Positions 10,195 to 23,000 of a stretch of DNA of 64,000 bases are shown here, piece after piece. Below the pieces are notes generated by a model that saw only the letters and a list, made by a program, of their open reading frames with translations, did no database searches and had not been told where the DNA came from. The DNA is from Bryopsis sp. KO-2023. Taxonomy: Eukaryota > Chlorophyta > Ulvophyceae > Bryopsidales > Bryopsidaceae. Numbering within the stretch: the first letter of the stretch is position 1; every line of letters starts with the position of its first letter. Location: contig BSYQ01000009.1 of NCBI GenBank assembly GCA_030272585.1, positions 4,092,001 to 4,156,000 of the forward strand, in the 5' to 3' direction. The translations under genes and the position numbers were made by a program.

Positions 10195-11663
10195 ATGTCG
10201 TTGGAGTTCGAAATCAAAGAGCTCCGTGGAGAAGCCTCCGTCTTGGCTGCTTTGGAGACCATCGAGAAGAAATCGTTTCCAAAGGCATACTCTTGGGCCG
10301 GTGCGGCTCGGCGAGCGCCGTCCTTGTTCAGGATTTCATGCAAATTCGAAAATAAGCATCTGCAACCATCGTTCCTTCTTTGTGGAATTTTTAAGGGTTG
10401 GGTGATTGCATGTCTTTTCCATTCAGATGTTTTGCTTTGAGGTTGAAAGCGTCCTGCAACCCATTCACTGTGAAAATGATGGCAATATTGCATGTGCAGC
10501 TCCAATGACAGCGAACCCTGTTGGAATGATAGTACCGGAATCTGTTGCTAAGCTGGATATGTTTCATTGTGTGTGTGTGTGTGTGTGTGTTTCCCCCATA
10601 GGCCAGTTTCATTTGGAGGTGAAGAGGAGAAACACGAAAGCCTTTTTTGCAAGACGGATCGACACATCCGAGGTTTGTGAAAGATTGAAAATGAAAAACG
10701 GCTTGCAGCTAAAATAATATTTTGGAGGAAATTCCTTTGCTGTTTCTTCACATCCAAGATGTATGATTTCGCCCCGAAATCCCGGCAAGAAATCCATTCA
10801 TGCACTGTCTTTGCTGCTTCTTTTCTCACTCAAAAAGACGTTTGTGAGAATCATAGCCCTGCTATATTTATTGGAATTAGGGTTCTTATATAAGGCCTGA
10901 CATGTGCTTTCGCATATCAGCCGTGCAATGTGTGGCAAATTGACTGTGTATTCGCTGTTGGGTTAGGTTGCAGGCTACTTGGTGTGCACTCTGAACAGCG
11001 ACTTCGTTTTGATCACCAGAGTTGCAGTGAAGGCCTCGTATCGGCGAAAAGGGTTGGGATTGAAGCTGGTGCTGGTGAGTTTTTCTTTTGAAAAACAAAA
11101 CAAAGCAAGATATGAATGGTGGTAATCTAGATGGCGTCCCTGGCATCTCCAGCTGATTTTTTTTCTGGCGTTGATTGGAACAAAAGGATAAATACCATTT
11201 TTTTGAAAAAAAATCTGGACTGTCAGGGAATTAATTGAAATAATCAGTCTGTTAATTATTTTAATTAATTATTGGGATCAGCAAATGGAATTGAGTGGGG
11301 TACACAGCACACTCCAACATCCTTCTGGCGAAAACGAGAATTTGAGAATCAATCGATCCCAAATATAGACTCAGCTTTCAAACCTCAAAAAACCTGGAAT
11401 GCATTCCAGACATCGATGCTTGACGGTTGACCTATCCATTTTCCTTTTTTTATATTTTTTCTCAGTTTTTCTTTTAATTTTTTTTTTAGGAAGCGATCTC
11501 ACACTTTCACGGCAAAGCCACGGACGCTTGCTTGCACGTTGAAACATCGAACAAAGCAGCCATCGCGCTCTACCTCAGAGCTGGCTTCACCATCCGTGCA
11601 GAATTGAAAGATTACTATCGCTTCGGCTCCCACGCTTACACCATGGGCCTCCCCATTCCTTAG
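10195..11663 (+). CDS. GNAT-family N-acetyltransferase (RimI/NAT-like, 3 exons)
   Basis: Predicted exons are 10195-10396, 10974-11074 and 11490-11663. Phases 1 and 0 close to a 158-residue protein ending at TAG 11661. Exon 2 carries the acetyl-CoA-binding core of GNAT enzymes: VLITRVAVKASYRRKGLGLK, with the Arg/Gln-x-x-Gly-x-Gly/Ala loop read as RRKGLG. Exon 3 carries the motif B half: ETSNKAAIALYLRAGFTI, then DYYRFGSHAYTM. The Asn-x2-Ala-x2-Leu-Tyr-x3-Gly-Phe and YY-x-Gly-x-x-Ala-Tyr-x-Met patterns are typical of ribosomal-protein or N-terminal acetyltransferases of the RimI/NAA type. The substrate is unknown. Exon 1 is less certain, because its donor (AAGG|GTTGGG) is weak. Intron 1 contains an 11-unit GT microsatellite. 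The next gene starts only 50 bp downstream. Confidence 0.8.
10569..10590. repeat. (GT)11 microsatellite
   Basis: Eleven perfect GT units inside intron 1 of the GNAT gene. Confidence 0.95.
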
Positions 11664-11712
11664 ACAATTTCCCCATCCAACGCCAGCATCGAGAGAATTT
11701 CCGAAATCCGAA

Positions 11713-13482
11713 ATGGCTTTGTCAACGCTCGCGAGGAGGTCATGGAAGCTCTGTGCTGCTGCCGAGGGATTTGGGTTCGATGCATGGAGCAAGAAACGTG
11801 GCTTCTATTTGTCGTTGGAAAGATCTGTAGGCAAGCATGAGGGGAGTGATAAAGCTCTGATCGCCAGCAGCCAATTCCATTGCTATGTGACTCCGGACTT
11901 GCCGGATGAAGCCAGCATATCGACGCCCAACATCTTCGCTCCGCCAGGGATGCTGAACGTCCGTACGGTGGCTGCCCAAGTGAGTAGTGCTTTGCATTAT
12001 GTGTTTTGCGGCCGGATTCCCTGATAGATAGAGTTGAAGTGATAGATAAAGTTGAAGGAACATAGAAATGAAAAAAAAAAACTTATGAAAAAAATGGAAA
12101 AATGGAAAAATAGAAAAATGGAAAAATGGAAATGAGGTGCTGGAAATATGGGGGGGGGGAGGTGTTGATGCATTCTTTTACAAGGTTTTGAATTGGACTG
12201 GTGACAGGTTCGGGAAGAGGATGAGTTGCTGGAGTTGATGGCGGAACGGAGTGAAGTAGCGGATGCACTCTTGCTGGTTTCGGGCAGCGATCGACACAGA
12301 CAACAAGGGTGGGGTTGGAACGAGGAATACAAACAGACATGCACATTTCAGCCAGTTGAGGGTGCTAGCAGATGTCTTTAGATGCTCCATTTTACCCGTT
12401 CGGAATTTTCAAGGGACTGGACCTTGTGTCAAAAAAGGTACACAATGTTTTCTGAAAGATATGTGAGTTGTAGACAGGAACATTGGTTTGACAGCTGCTG
12501 GATGCTGGAGCAAGCGAAATACATGAAAATGGACGGGGAAATACCAGACTGGGTGGAGCTTTGGGCGGTCGCGAACCCTATGATAGAGACGACCATCCAA
12601 AAAGTTAAATACAAGGCGAAACTGGGAGCCGAAACCATCATCACCCAGCCGCCACTCGCGTGGAAGCCGTTCAAGCGGTGGTGGGACAAGGTGCAGAAAT
12701 CCAGGACCTGTCAGTCGGTGCGATTCATCGTTGGGTTGCCCTTCATCACTTCGACCACCAATTACCAGTTTTGGACCAAGCTGTGCGAGTGCCAGGTGTG
12801 GAGGGGATTAACCAAAAAGAGTATTTTCTCGATGGTTTCTTTTTGTTATATTTTGGGTGTCGATCGTCAATTTTTGTTTTGAGCGAAAGTGTCAAGGATG
12901 GGTTAATTGGTGGAAGCTGGCCATTTGTGGTCGGTTCTTCCTCCAGGAAATTGCCCTTCTCTGTATCATTCTTGCTGGACTTGTTTTCGAGTGTGGTCGT
13001 GTTTCAAGCATTTCAAACGCTTCAGGGGTGTTTTTGTTCATAGAGCCAAGAAGATGTGAAAGGAATCCTACGGAAAGCTAACAACCTCAGCGGACAGGAA
13101 GAGGAAAAACTGTGGAGGAACTGGAACATGCAACTCATCGACCGGGTAAAAAACACAAATCGACCCAAATCATTTTTCCTCCCATCCTCCCCAAAAGTCG
13201 ACAATCCTCCTAGCAAGAATCAGGTCGGGAAACACCACACTCAACCGACACCATTGCAAAAGGAACAAGTGCAAGGATTCTGAAGCATGCATGGGTTTGC
13301 TGTTATTGCGTTTCTGGCTGCAGATTGCGGAGCTCCATGGTTTAGGTGGGGTGCACTTCATGCCGTTGAATTCGAAAGCCCACAAACTGGCTAAGGACAC
13401 ACTGAAGCACCATTTGCTGCCCGCCCTTCAACTAGATGTCGACGACGAGATTCGCGACGAGGAGCGGCCAGACTCGCTATGA
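11713..13482 (+). CDS. MetF/methylenetetrahydrofolate reductase-like barrel protein (6 exons)
   Basis: Predicted exons are 11713-11979, 12208-12308, 12352-12437, 12515-12795, 13044-13145 and 13324-13482. Phases close to 331 residues. The start (MALSTLARRSWKLCAA) looks like an organelle targeting peptide. The body resembles the FAD-linked TIM barrel of MTHFR/MetF: DALLLVSGSDR in the position of the conserved Gly-Asp loop, KLGAETIITQPPLAWKPF (the Ala-Gln-Pro/Thr-Gln strand), SVRFIVGLPFITSTTNYQF, and a last barrel strand LHGLGGVHFMPLNSKAH. Known MetF enzymes reduce methylene-THF to methyl-THF using FAD. Here the Asp of the Gly-Asp motif is replaced (SGSD), so catalysis is uncertain. Exons 3 and 4 rest on weak splice sites; exons 1, 4 (core), 5 and 6 are the best supported. 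It starts 50 bp after the GNAT stop on the same strand. Confidence 0.7.
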
Positions 13483-14016
13483 ACAGTCCCTGCAGTTCCA
13501 TCAGATTTCATGTTTTATAATCCTTAGTTTCGTTTACCCAAGGGGGTGGGAGAGAGAGGTCCTTTTTCCAAATAGATGTATCATTGCCAGTGTAAGTGAA
13601 TATGGCAAACCTACGAAAATATACGCCACTCCAATGTCTGCAGTAATTGAATCAGGAGAAATAATGGTTATCTACGATTGTATTTTATCAGGCAAATGCA
13701 TTTTGTTGCGAAGATTTGTGCCATTTGGGCGCTCATCCTCTGTCGTTGCACTCACAGGCTCCTCCAAGATCCAATGTCAAAGAATGAATGAATGATCTTA
13801 AGTGTTGCGTTAAGACATAATATTTCAAGATTAAGATTGCATTTTTCTAGATTCATCCCTTTCATCCAATGTTCCAAGCAAAAGAAAACACCACTAAGCT
13901 CTACTCTACTGATTTCCTTGGATATCGCGTCACTGGTTCCATCCCGATCGGCCAGTCCAGATCACAACAAACGAAATTTCTCCACGAAAACTGCTCAAGC
14001 CTCGACACTTTCCGAT
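13483..14016. other. Spacer between convergent genes
   Basis: This stretch lies between the MetF-like stop (+) and the tetraspan stop (-). I see no gene. Open frames that run rightwards into 14-15 kb on the + strand are antisense shadows of the tetraspan gene. Confidence 0.5.
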
Positions 14017-15099
14017 TCAGCTTTCTCCCCCGCCCTCTTCTTCATCCTCCGAGTTACCCTCCTGCTCCCGCACCCCCAGCAAACCCCACATGACGAAACC
14101 CATTCCAACCGCCGCCAGAACAAAAACACACCCGCACATTACCGCCACCACGAACGCCCACGACGCCGTCGAACCGCACATGGCTTCTGGCGAACCGCAC
14201 CCCACAACCACCTCTATCAACGAACAACTCGACGCCACTCCCTTGCACGTCACCACGTCCGCGTTGAACTCGCAGATGGCGCACTCGACACGGGATCGCA
14301 CGGAGTCGCACACGACGTTCCCGTCGCAAACGACATCGACTGCGCGACGGCTCGCCGCACTCACCCCATCCTCGACGCCTCTGACGAAGGATACGGCAAC
14401 GACGATCATCGCGACGCCGAAACCAAACCACAACCCTTGCGTGAGCATCCAAAACAGCAAAACGCAGGCTTCCGTCCACCACGCCGACCTCGCCTCATCC
14501 CCAAACATTACCTTGAACGATGCTCTGCAGCACGACGGCACCCAGATGCACAGACTAAGAGGGAACACCAGCGCGAAAACGAACAACATAGGCAACACAT
14601 GCCCAAGCTTCCCCCACTGGCCAGCGATGTCTCCAGCCCCGTCCAGGGACACCCCCTCGCACGTGTCGCAAGGATTCCAAACGACGGTCGAGTTCCCCCT
14701 TCCCCCAAACTCAACAAACTCGTATCCTGTGACGTTGCCCTTTTCCCACCCTGCTTCTATTGCCCCCCCCGACCTTGATCTGCCTTTCACCCAGCCAGAC
14801 CCCCGAGCGGACAGCGCTAGAGATGGCAGCGCGATTATCAACAGCATCAGGCCCATTCCCACAAACAGCGACGCTTTTGCCACTTGCTTTTTCCTGCAGC
14901 AGCCAGCAGTGCCCCCACACCCAAAGCCGTCGGTTTCATCGCGTGAACTGTCTGAAAGCGCATCGCCGTGTTCATCATACTTCCCGCTTCCGAAACAAAG
15001 CACAGCCCTCGAACGATTTTCCACTTGCGCGTTTTCTATTTCTCCCCCTTCAGATCCTCCGCTGTCGCCAACCTTTCCCAAAAGAGGTGCGCTGGACAT
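14017..15099 (-). CDS. Tetraspan membrane protein with Cys-rich outer loop
   Basis: A single-exon, GC-rich frame of 360 residues from ATG 15099. The N-terminal ~70 residues are hydrophilic and end in CCRKK, a possible palmitoylation site. Four hydrophobic spans follow: GMGLMLLIIALPSLALS, VLPMLFVFALVFPLSLCIW, ACVLLFWMLTQGLWFGFGVA and a last one (WAFVVAVMCGCVFVLAAVGM). The loop between spans 3 and 4 holds about nine cysteines (VVCDGNVVCDSVRSRVECAI and onwards), so it is probably disulphide-linked outside the cell or in a lumen. The C-terminus is acidic (SEDEEEGGGES). The layout resembles tetraspanins, but the CCG motif of their large loop is missing and the long loops are split differently. I call it tetraspan-like only. 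Long frames on the opposite strand are shadows. Confidence 0.7.
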   Translation of the reverse strand: MSSAPLLGKVGDSGGSEGGEIENAQVENRSRAVLCFGSGKYDEHGDALSDSSRDETDGFGCGGTAGCCRKKQVAKASLFVGMGLMLLIIALPSLALSARGSGWVKGRSRSGGAIEAGWEKGNVTGYEFVEFGGRGNSTVVWNPCDTCEGVSLDGAGDIAGQWGKLGHVLPMLFVFALVFPLSLCIWVPSCCRASFKVMFGDEARSAWWTEACVLLFWMLTQGLWFGFGVAMIVVAVSFVRGVEDGVSAASRRAVDVVCDGNVVCDSVRSRVECAICEFNADVVTCKGVASSCSLIEVVVGCGSPEAMCGSTASWAFVVAVMCGCVFVLAAVGMGFVMWGLLGVREQEGNSEDEEEGGGES

Positions 15100-17015
15100 T
15101 GCGCGTGCGAGTGCGGAACTGTACTGATGTCTTTTTCACGACTTGGAATATTATTTTGGAAATTTTGATAATGGACTGGGATGGTTGAGTTCAATTTCTG
15201 AAATAAAAACAAAATCAAGTTACGTTGTGTGAAGGCGAAAAGCCAATTTCTGAAAGGTCAATTCACATTTAGTTCGGATCATTGTGGTTTTTATGGATTG
15301 AGCACGAAGTTTGTTTTATTTCTGTTTGCTCCGATTTGTTTTTTTTCTCAGTCATTGGATTCTGCTGAATTCACAAAGTTACACTGTAGAAGCTAACCCC
15401 TGTTCCAACCAAAGTCCCTTCAAATACCTTGACCTAGAGTCCTAACTGTACAAACTGCATAGCAACCACCTGACTGAATTTCCCCTTTCCACACTTAACC
15501 AAGACGGGGATATTGCTGGAAGCCGAAATGCCCTCAAACAAAGTGTTTGAAAACGTTTGTGATGCAGAAAAGTGTCTCATTCTCGGTTTCGGTGCAATTA
15601 TTGGTGCTGTCATATTCTTGATCCCAGCTGCAGTGTGCGGCTTTCCTCCAGTGATCCTCCACGGCTTCACGAAAAAAAACAAACAAAAAAACACCTGGTG
15701 CTGCACCAAGCAGAACAGGATTGGCATTTTGACCAGGCTAAAAATATGTACGAGAATGGAACAGTTTTCCATCAAATCAAGATGCAGAAATGCATGTTGC
15801 ATCAGGAAGATCCCCCTCCCTTTAAAAAAAATAAAAATTGAAGCTCCCAGTGAAAAAGCTTTTTGAAAAATCGAGGCCTACAAACCACATGCGAAAATGT
15901 GGGCCCATCACCACCATTTCGAACGGCAAATGGGTTGGAGGAGGGGGTGTGCGAGTTGAAACGTTCGTTTCATGTCCAACCCACCCACCCCCCATGTTCG
16001 GTGTCACTTTCCACCTTCCGACCACATCTCGAGCACAGTAGTGTGACCACAAAAAATGGTCACACTATTTTTCGCCAGGTCGGTAAGAAGCGGGACGTGA
16101 GGGACGCTTTGGACGATCGAGTCCCCAGCTTCTCGCCCCCAGACAGTACGGGGAAACCTTCGCATCCTGCCCGTCGTCGCTTCTCCAGTAAATATCTCGC
16201 ACAAGCAACCAAAAAAAAACAGAAAGGAAAAAGGCCCATCGCAGAAGGCTTCCTTTTATTTTTCTTCTTTCTTTCAAACCGGGGGGGGGGTTCCGGGTTT
16301 TCGGCTCGGGCGTCGAAAAACGAAAGGTGGGGTGAAGCTTTCAGTTTTGAGGGGACACCTCAAACTTGAGACAAACGGAAAGCGCACGTGGTGGAGGGCT
16401 GACCTATCGTGTTACCCTCCAGAGGGGCTGAAAACGTGTATTCGAGCGGAGGGGTGAAAAAAAAAAAGGAAAGGCGGGTTTTACCGCTGGTTTGTGATAG
16501 GTTGGCCAATTTTTTCCTGTGCCAAAAAAACAGCTGAGGGAAGAATCTGTCGAGGAAAAGGAAAGCGTCTCGTTGTGGCTGGCGACAAACGGTGAGCTGC
16601 CAGCTCTACAGGCAGTGTTGTAGTTTGTATTTCTGGGTGGAAATTCTTTGAGTTTTTTTCAAGCCCCGTGTCAAGAAAAACTCCCTCCTTCTTTCTTTGT
16701 TTCGCCTGCGCTCCACTACAGATTTCTTGACCTACAGTGAACGAGATTTGTTTTTTTCGCTGTTCTTGATAAGCATTCGGATGTATCGTGCTTCGGAACC
16801 TTTCCCCTTTCAACGCGGCCCCTGTGGCGTTCCCCGCGAAACCCCTTAAAAACACATGTACCTTTTTTTTTCCTTCTGCAGCGTTAAAACGAGTTTCTAT
16901 CCTGGACGTTAAATAAGAATTCAAAATTCCCCCTGTAGAGGACTCGAAAAAGAAAAAAGCTGAAAAAAATGCTGTGTTTTTTTCCTTTTTTTTGGGGGGG
17001 GGGGTCTTGTAATAG
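15100..17015. other. Spacer with uncertain short open frames
   Basis: This is the divergent region between the tetraspan gene (-) and the kinase gene (+). Overlapping short frames at 15.4-15.9 kb on both strands have no recognisable domain. A perfect 11-bp hairpin followed by a T-run lies at 16039-16067. A T/G tract sits just before the kinase start (16981-17004). Confidence 0.4.
16039..16067. repeat. Perfect hairpin followed by a T-run
   Basis: TAGTGTGACCA and TGGTCACACTA form an 11-bp stem around a 7-nt A-rich loop, with TTTTT immediately after. It could be an RNA 3'-end or structured element, or a remnant of an inverted-repeat element. It lies in the spacer upstream of the kinase gene. 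Confidence 0.7.
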
Positions 17016-20000
17016 ATGTTCGCTTCGTCGGTACCTAGCACCGCCCTCAGCTATCGAGACACAGGGGGGCGCTATTCCAGGGAAGAAGATGACCTCAACG
17101 GAACTCGGCTTCTCAGGGAGTCCGACGTTGGTTGTAAGTCGAGAAGGGTGGTGTTGGTTTTTTCACACGTTTTTTTTTTTTAATTCTTACACTTTTTCTG
17201 AACCTTCAATCCTGAGTAGATATACATACAAAAATAACAAGTTTTTTTTTAAAACCCCTCGTTGCTTTTTTTCAACTTTTTTTTAGCAATGTTCGATAAC
17301 AAATTTCGATTTAACGAAGCAATAACATCCAATTTCTTTTATAGAGGAGCTAATAATTGCTGTCGGGAATTTTTTTTCGGGGGAAATTGAGGCTCTCCTT
17401 TACAACACTCCAGATTTCATTCCACCCCCCCCTAGAAAAAAAAAAGGAAAAAAAGGAAAAGAAAAAGAAAGAATGAATTCAATTAGTGGGGTACCAAGTG
17501 TCTGATGGGTGTTGAAGAGGGGGGGGGGAACCTAAATCCTTTACTGTTTTATTTTAGAAGTGTAAATGAAGTGAAAATAAAATAAAATAAAATTGTTTTA
17601 TTTTAGAAGTGTAAATTTTCTGTGGTATGCGATTTTTGTTACAGGCTTTGGCTTCAAGCACCGTCGCTGTCTGCTGGGTTTCCCCATAAAAACACTAATG
17701 TATTCAGGCAAGGAAAAATTGCAAGTTTCTTACTTTTATTGCATTATATTTTTTATATTTTCTTTTGTTTGTTTAATTCACTTAAAGTGTTTAATTCACT
17801 TTATTTATCTCTTATTTTTGAACAAAACCCAGAGAATTTGAGCATTCAAAGCATCCATCTTGAAACAAAAGAAAGAAAAAAGTAATAATGTATATTTTTT
17901 TTGCTTGGGGAAGTCGTCTTTCTGAAAAATAACATAGTTTCTTTGAAACAAGGGTTGGAACTACATGTGGTTGTCGTTGAATTCCCTTTTTTTTAGTTTC
18001 AAATTCAAGAAAAAGAGAGTGAAAAAAAGTAAAATAAAAACCAGTCATTGTTTTTCATAAAAATACATCTGATATGTTTCAAACTCAATTTTTCACTTGA
18101 AAAGAGACACCTGCTTCGAAGCTGAATTTTTTTGTTGTCTTTTTCTCTCCCCCCCCCTTTTTTTAATTTTCAAAATTCCACAGAAAACACCAAGCTTGTG
18201 TGGTGGGCTGACCGGGGGAGGTTCGTAATGCATGATGTGCGATCATCCGACACTTCGAAGACCCCCCGAAATAGAGTTCGATTCACGGTGCTGTGTGTAA
18301 CTACGTCCGTGATAAATGGGGTGGAGTTCGTGTGGACGGGGCATCGAGGGGGGGAGCTCTGTGTCTGGAATCAGCGAGGACAATTGATTACTAAACCTTG
18401 TCGAGTTTCCAAGTCACGAATAAGGTACAAAAATTAATAAAATAATTAAAAAGAAATCTCGATCGATAAGGTATGGAATCCCCAGTCGTATTTGCTTGGA
18501 TCTTGCTGTATCTTTTCCCCGCTCCGTGGATTTCTGAAAGTTTTACTTTTTTTTGTTTTTTTTTTTTCTTTTTTGAGAGGGGGGGGGGGGTTGGGGGAGG
18601 AAAAGTCGACTGGAAGGGCACACATACATCCGAAAACTAAAAGGCCCGATTTTTTTACTTTTATTTTTTTCGGATTTATCAATTGATCGCACCGTTTTTT
18701 TTCTTTTTTTTCTTTTCGAAGGGTGATTTGTATAGCGAGTCCAGAAACCGCATGGGTGGGGGGCGACAGCGGAAATATCCGGGTGGTTCAACTGGATGTG
18801 AAGAGCGTTCCTGCGGAGCTCAAGGTTCAGACCACTGTGGTGCCTGGTCTAGCCCCCGTTGGGCGAATCACTTCCTCCAGCCAATGGGTCAGACCGGTGC
18901 CCATCATGACGAGACCCAACCTAATCGACAGTGTGCCCGAGGAGCAGGAGTTGCAATCGGGGGGATCCGAACCTGGTGAGCCAATCTTGTCGGAATTCCT
19001 ATTTATTACTAAAAAAAAACAATTTTGAAAAGAAGGAAAAAAAAACCCAAAGAGATTTAACAATCCTTTTCCATCCTTTATTAGAATTGTCTAAAAAGAT
19101 TTTTTTATTTGGGGGGGAGATCCCATCGAATTTGTTTTGGGGGGTTCCTTCTCCAAATACAAACGTTGGAATTATTATTTAAAAAAAAAAAAAGACAGAG
19201 CAGAGCAAAAAAATCAAAAAATAAATCCGGAATAACCCTTCAATCGATGGCGTTTCAACTTTCTTTCTTCTTCTTTAAAAGACGTCGCTACTTTTTTTTT
19301 CCCTTAATTCACGTGCTTTTTTTTTCTCCCATTTTTCTTTCTTTTTGAAAGTGTGTGGTTATTTATTTTCTTCTTCTTCCCAAACTTCAGTGCTGGTCCA
19401 GCGATCGACTAACAGTTTTGCATCGAGGTTCATATCGGGGGTTCAAAATCTCACGTTCCATTCGCGGGCCCACAGAAGTCACGTTCGCTGCATATTTGCA
19501 AAAAGCGGCAGGGTTTGGACGGGGGCCGGAAGGGTTTTTCATTTCGGCACCATCAAGATGTGGAACGAAAGCGATAAAAGCCTCATGGGGAAATTCTTGT
19601 GCGAATCTAGAGGTGCGTTGTGTGCCTGGGTTGAATATCTCTTTCAAAGAAACAATTCGGATGGCATCGGGTCGGTAATAAGCGAGATATGGTTTTCCCA
19701 AGGAAAAAACAATAAAATTAACCACCAAAGCCCTGAGGTGAAAGCTAAAAATCTGATACAGTGTAATAATTTCCCAACGAATCACTGGAGAATATCCACA
19801 TGACTATATATATATAGACATATTTTATTTTATTTTTTTTGGGGGGGGGGAGGGAGAAGGATCTTATTGCAAGAACCAGAAAATCATTCAAACAAAAACA
19901 AGAAAAAGTCGTGATTGTCAAAACGTCAAGCACACAGTTCTTGCCAGATCATTTTTTTTTTAATAATTTCTATTTTTATTTTGGAGAGGGAATGCTCGAC

Positions 20001-23000
20001 AAAACACACCCCTTCTCAAAGATGTTCATTCGTGAAGCATTTATGCACACAACATGCTTCTTGTTTAATAAGCGTAAGGTGGGATTTTTTTCTTTTATTT
20101 CATTTTGATTTCTTCTTCTATTTTGAAAAAAACGACAGGGCCGTGCTCATGTATGAAATCCATTCCGTGGAACACCGCCCAAAGGTCCTCCTCCAGAGAC
20201 GTCGAATCGATCGAAGATTGGCGATTGTTGACTGCCCATGATTCCGGAAAAATCTTGCTGTGGGACCCTGGCTATAAGCAACTTCAACCTCTGCTGGAAA
20301 TCGAGTTCAGAAGGAGCCCCATCAGGTAACACAGAATTTCGCAAAGTAAACAAAAACTCTGCCTTTCTTCTTCTTCTTCTTTGAACGGGCAGAAATGTGG
20401 AAAATGTCGAAATCAGGGAAGCGCATGTGAAAATATCTTACGATTTATTTTTTTGAAACTGAAAAAAAAAAAAAAAGAGATCGAAAGATGGGTAATTTTG
20501 AAATGCTGCTGATTTCCTGTTTTTTTTTGTGTGTGTGATTCCGATGCGAACCCCCAGGGCTTGTGCAGTTTTTCCCAATCTAGGGTTGCTTTGCACTTGC
20601 CATGGAGACGGCTCCGTCGAGGTCGCCAGATTGCCCACTCCCCAGATGAGGAATCTTTCGGGTTCCCAGCCTGTCATGGCGGAAGATCAGCTTTACCCTT
20701 TCGTCCCCAGGACGATCAGCGAGTGCTTGCATCCCACGGGGCTGAGGTTTGCGGTGGGGGGAAACGATTGCTTGTTTACGGTGTCGAATTCTGGGAGAAT
20801 ACACTACTGGCCGAAAGACAAGCTGGAGGCCAGCCTCAAAATCTTGAGACAATCGTCGCTGAGGAGGATGCCTGTGGAGGTCGGTAAAAAAAAAAAAAAA
20901 GAAAGAAAATTTTTGATTATTTTTTTATAATTTACATCGATATTGTGTTTTCATCCATAGAGTGTGAATGATATTGATGATGATGTCAGTCAATTAAAGA
21001 AAGAAAAAGGTATTATTAGTAAAAACTGTGCATGGAAATTTACACACATGGAGATATATTTGTATTCACATTTATTGATAAATTTACAATGAATATTTTG
21101 GTTTTTGTTATTTTTTGTTTGAGAGGGGGGGGGGTTGAGAAGGGACCTATTTGTGGTTGATGCTTTGTTTTCCTTGATGAATCTAAAAACTTTTGTGCGG
21201 ACGGTGTGAGTTTCATTTTGCTCCTTCGCTGTATTTTTTATCAAGGGGATGAATCACAGTGTTTGATTTTTTAGTTTTAATTTTTTTTGGTGTAGGTGGT
21301 GAATGAATCCGTGATGGTGATTCAACACGACCAAATATCCAGCGGGGAAGTGATCTGGGAAGGAGACTTTGCAACGGTGAATTCCATTTTCCATTTTTTT
21401 ATTTTTTTTTCATTATTTTTTTTTCTCAACATACTGTGTTTTCCCTGCTTCAATATTTCCCCTTGCCCGGGTGCATGCATGAGGACAAACTCTTCAAAAA
21501 AAATAATTAATTGATGGACAACGGAGCAATGCATGTTTTTGACGAGTGATAAATTTATCAAAAGTTTTGAAATTTTTTGAAACAGTGAAGAATCCGGTCG
21601 AAAAATATGGTCAGATTCTTTGGGTTTTTTTGGTAGCAAGTTCTCATTGTGTTTTGTCTTTTGGCATCAACCCGTTATTCCACCAGGTGAAAAAGGGCAA
21701 ATTTCTGGCGAAGGAAGTGATAATAAAAGTTGCGAACGAAAACGCGGATTCGTCGAAAGCTATGCAGGCGATCGTGAAGGACGCACATATTCTGGCCACC
21801 CTGAGGCACCCCAACATCGTGAATATCATGGCGGTCGGGGACAACCCCCCTTTCGTGGTGATGCAATACTACGAGGAGGGATCCTTGTACGATGTTTTGA
21901 AACGGGCGAGGAACAACCCCCGAGTGGCCAGACGTCTGACCTGGGAAAGAAGACTCGAAATCGCCATCGGTGTGGGTTGCGGCATGCATTTCTTGAATGC
22001 CCAGAAAATCCCCATTCTGCACAGGTATTATCACCCAATAGATTTATGTTATTTTTTTTTTTTGTCTAGAAACTTGAAAAAAATTCCCACTTGCCACAGG
22101 CAATCGAAAAACGAGGAGTTTGAAAACCATAATTTCGCAATTTTTTTTTTTAATTTATTTTGCAGGGACTTGAAGTCGCCCAATCTGTTTGTGGAAAAGG
22201 ATTTCGTTTCGGCGTGTGTTGGGGATTTCAATCTTTCGAAAGACACCCCTCAATATGCAAACACGGTGGCGTCCTCATGCAAACCTTCGAATCCCATGTG
22301 GTTGGCGCCGGAGGTGGTCAAGGGGAGATCGGATTTCACGGTGGCCGCCGACGTTTATTCTTTTGGAATATGCCTGTGGGAGCTTTTCACCGGTGGGGAT
22401 TTAACCGCTCCAGGAAACCTCCTAGAGCCCCTATACTCTCCACCTTTTTTTTTTTTTTTTTTTGGGGGGGGGGGGGTAAATGAAAGCTGCCCAGCAAAGG
22501 GAATTTTATATTTTTTTTTCATATATTTTTTTTCAGAAGCGTGACATCTTGGTTGAAAGCCCTGTGTAGCCCATGCGCAATTCATGTTTTTATTTTTATG
22601 TAATTTAAGCAGTCCATTGCAATTCACAACATATATTTTTTTTCGTTCTTTTGTCTATTTTATTTAAATTAATTTGATTCCCGGGTTGCTGATTCCAGGC
22701 CTGACTCCTTGGGAACATTTGAAGACCCCTGGCAAACGCATATCGAAGGAGGCCTTCTATGGCAGAATTCGATACGAGCTGTATGAGGGTCACAGGCCCC
22801 GCATTCGGAGGGACGAATCTGGAGCACTGGTGGATGTGGCCGGCGGAAAATTTCCCCAGGCCGAAGATTTCGTGGAGTTGATCGAGGATTGCTGGTCGGA
22901 CCGGCCGGAAGGCCGCCCCTCCAATTTCGGGCAAATCGTCGACCGACTCGAAAGAATCAAGAGGAAATTGATGGAGTCCAGAATGAGTGCAGCCTCCAAT

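Noticed and set aside
13792-15127. Two long plus-strand frames, Thr/Pro/His-rich
   Set aside because: They are antisense to the GC-rich tetraspan frame, which has membrane spans and a proper ATG. Low-complexity Thr/Pro content is typical of such shadows.
16481-17041. 186-codon minus-strand frame
   Set aside because: It is Lys/Phe-rich from A/T runs, overlaps the kinase start and has no domain.
20961-21010. Possible extra kinase exon (SVNDIDDDVSQLKKEK)
   Set aside because: It enters in phase 0 but leaves in phase 1, which breaks the next exon. Skipping it closes the frame.
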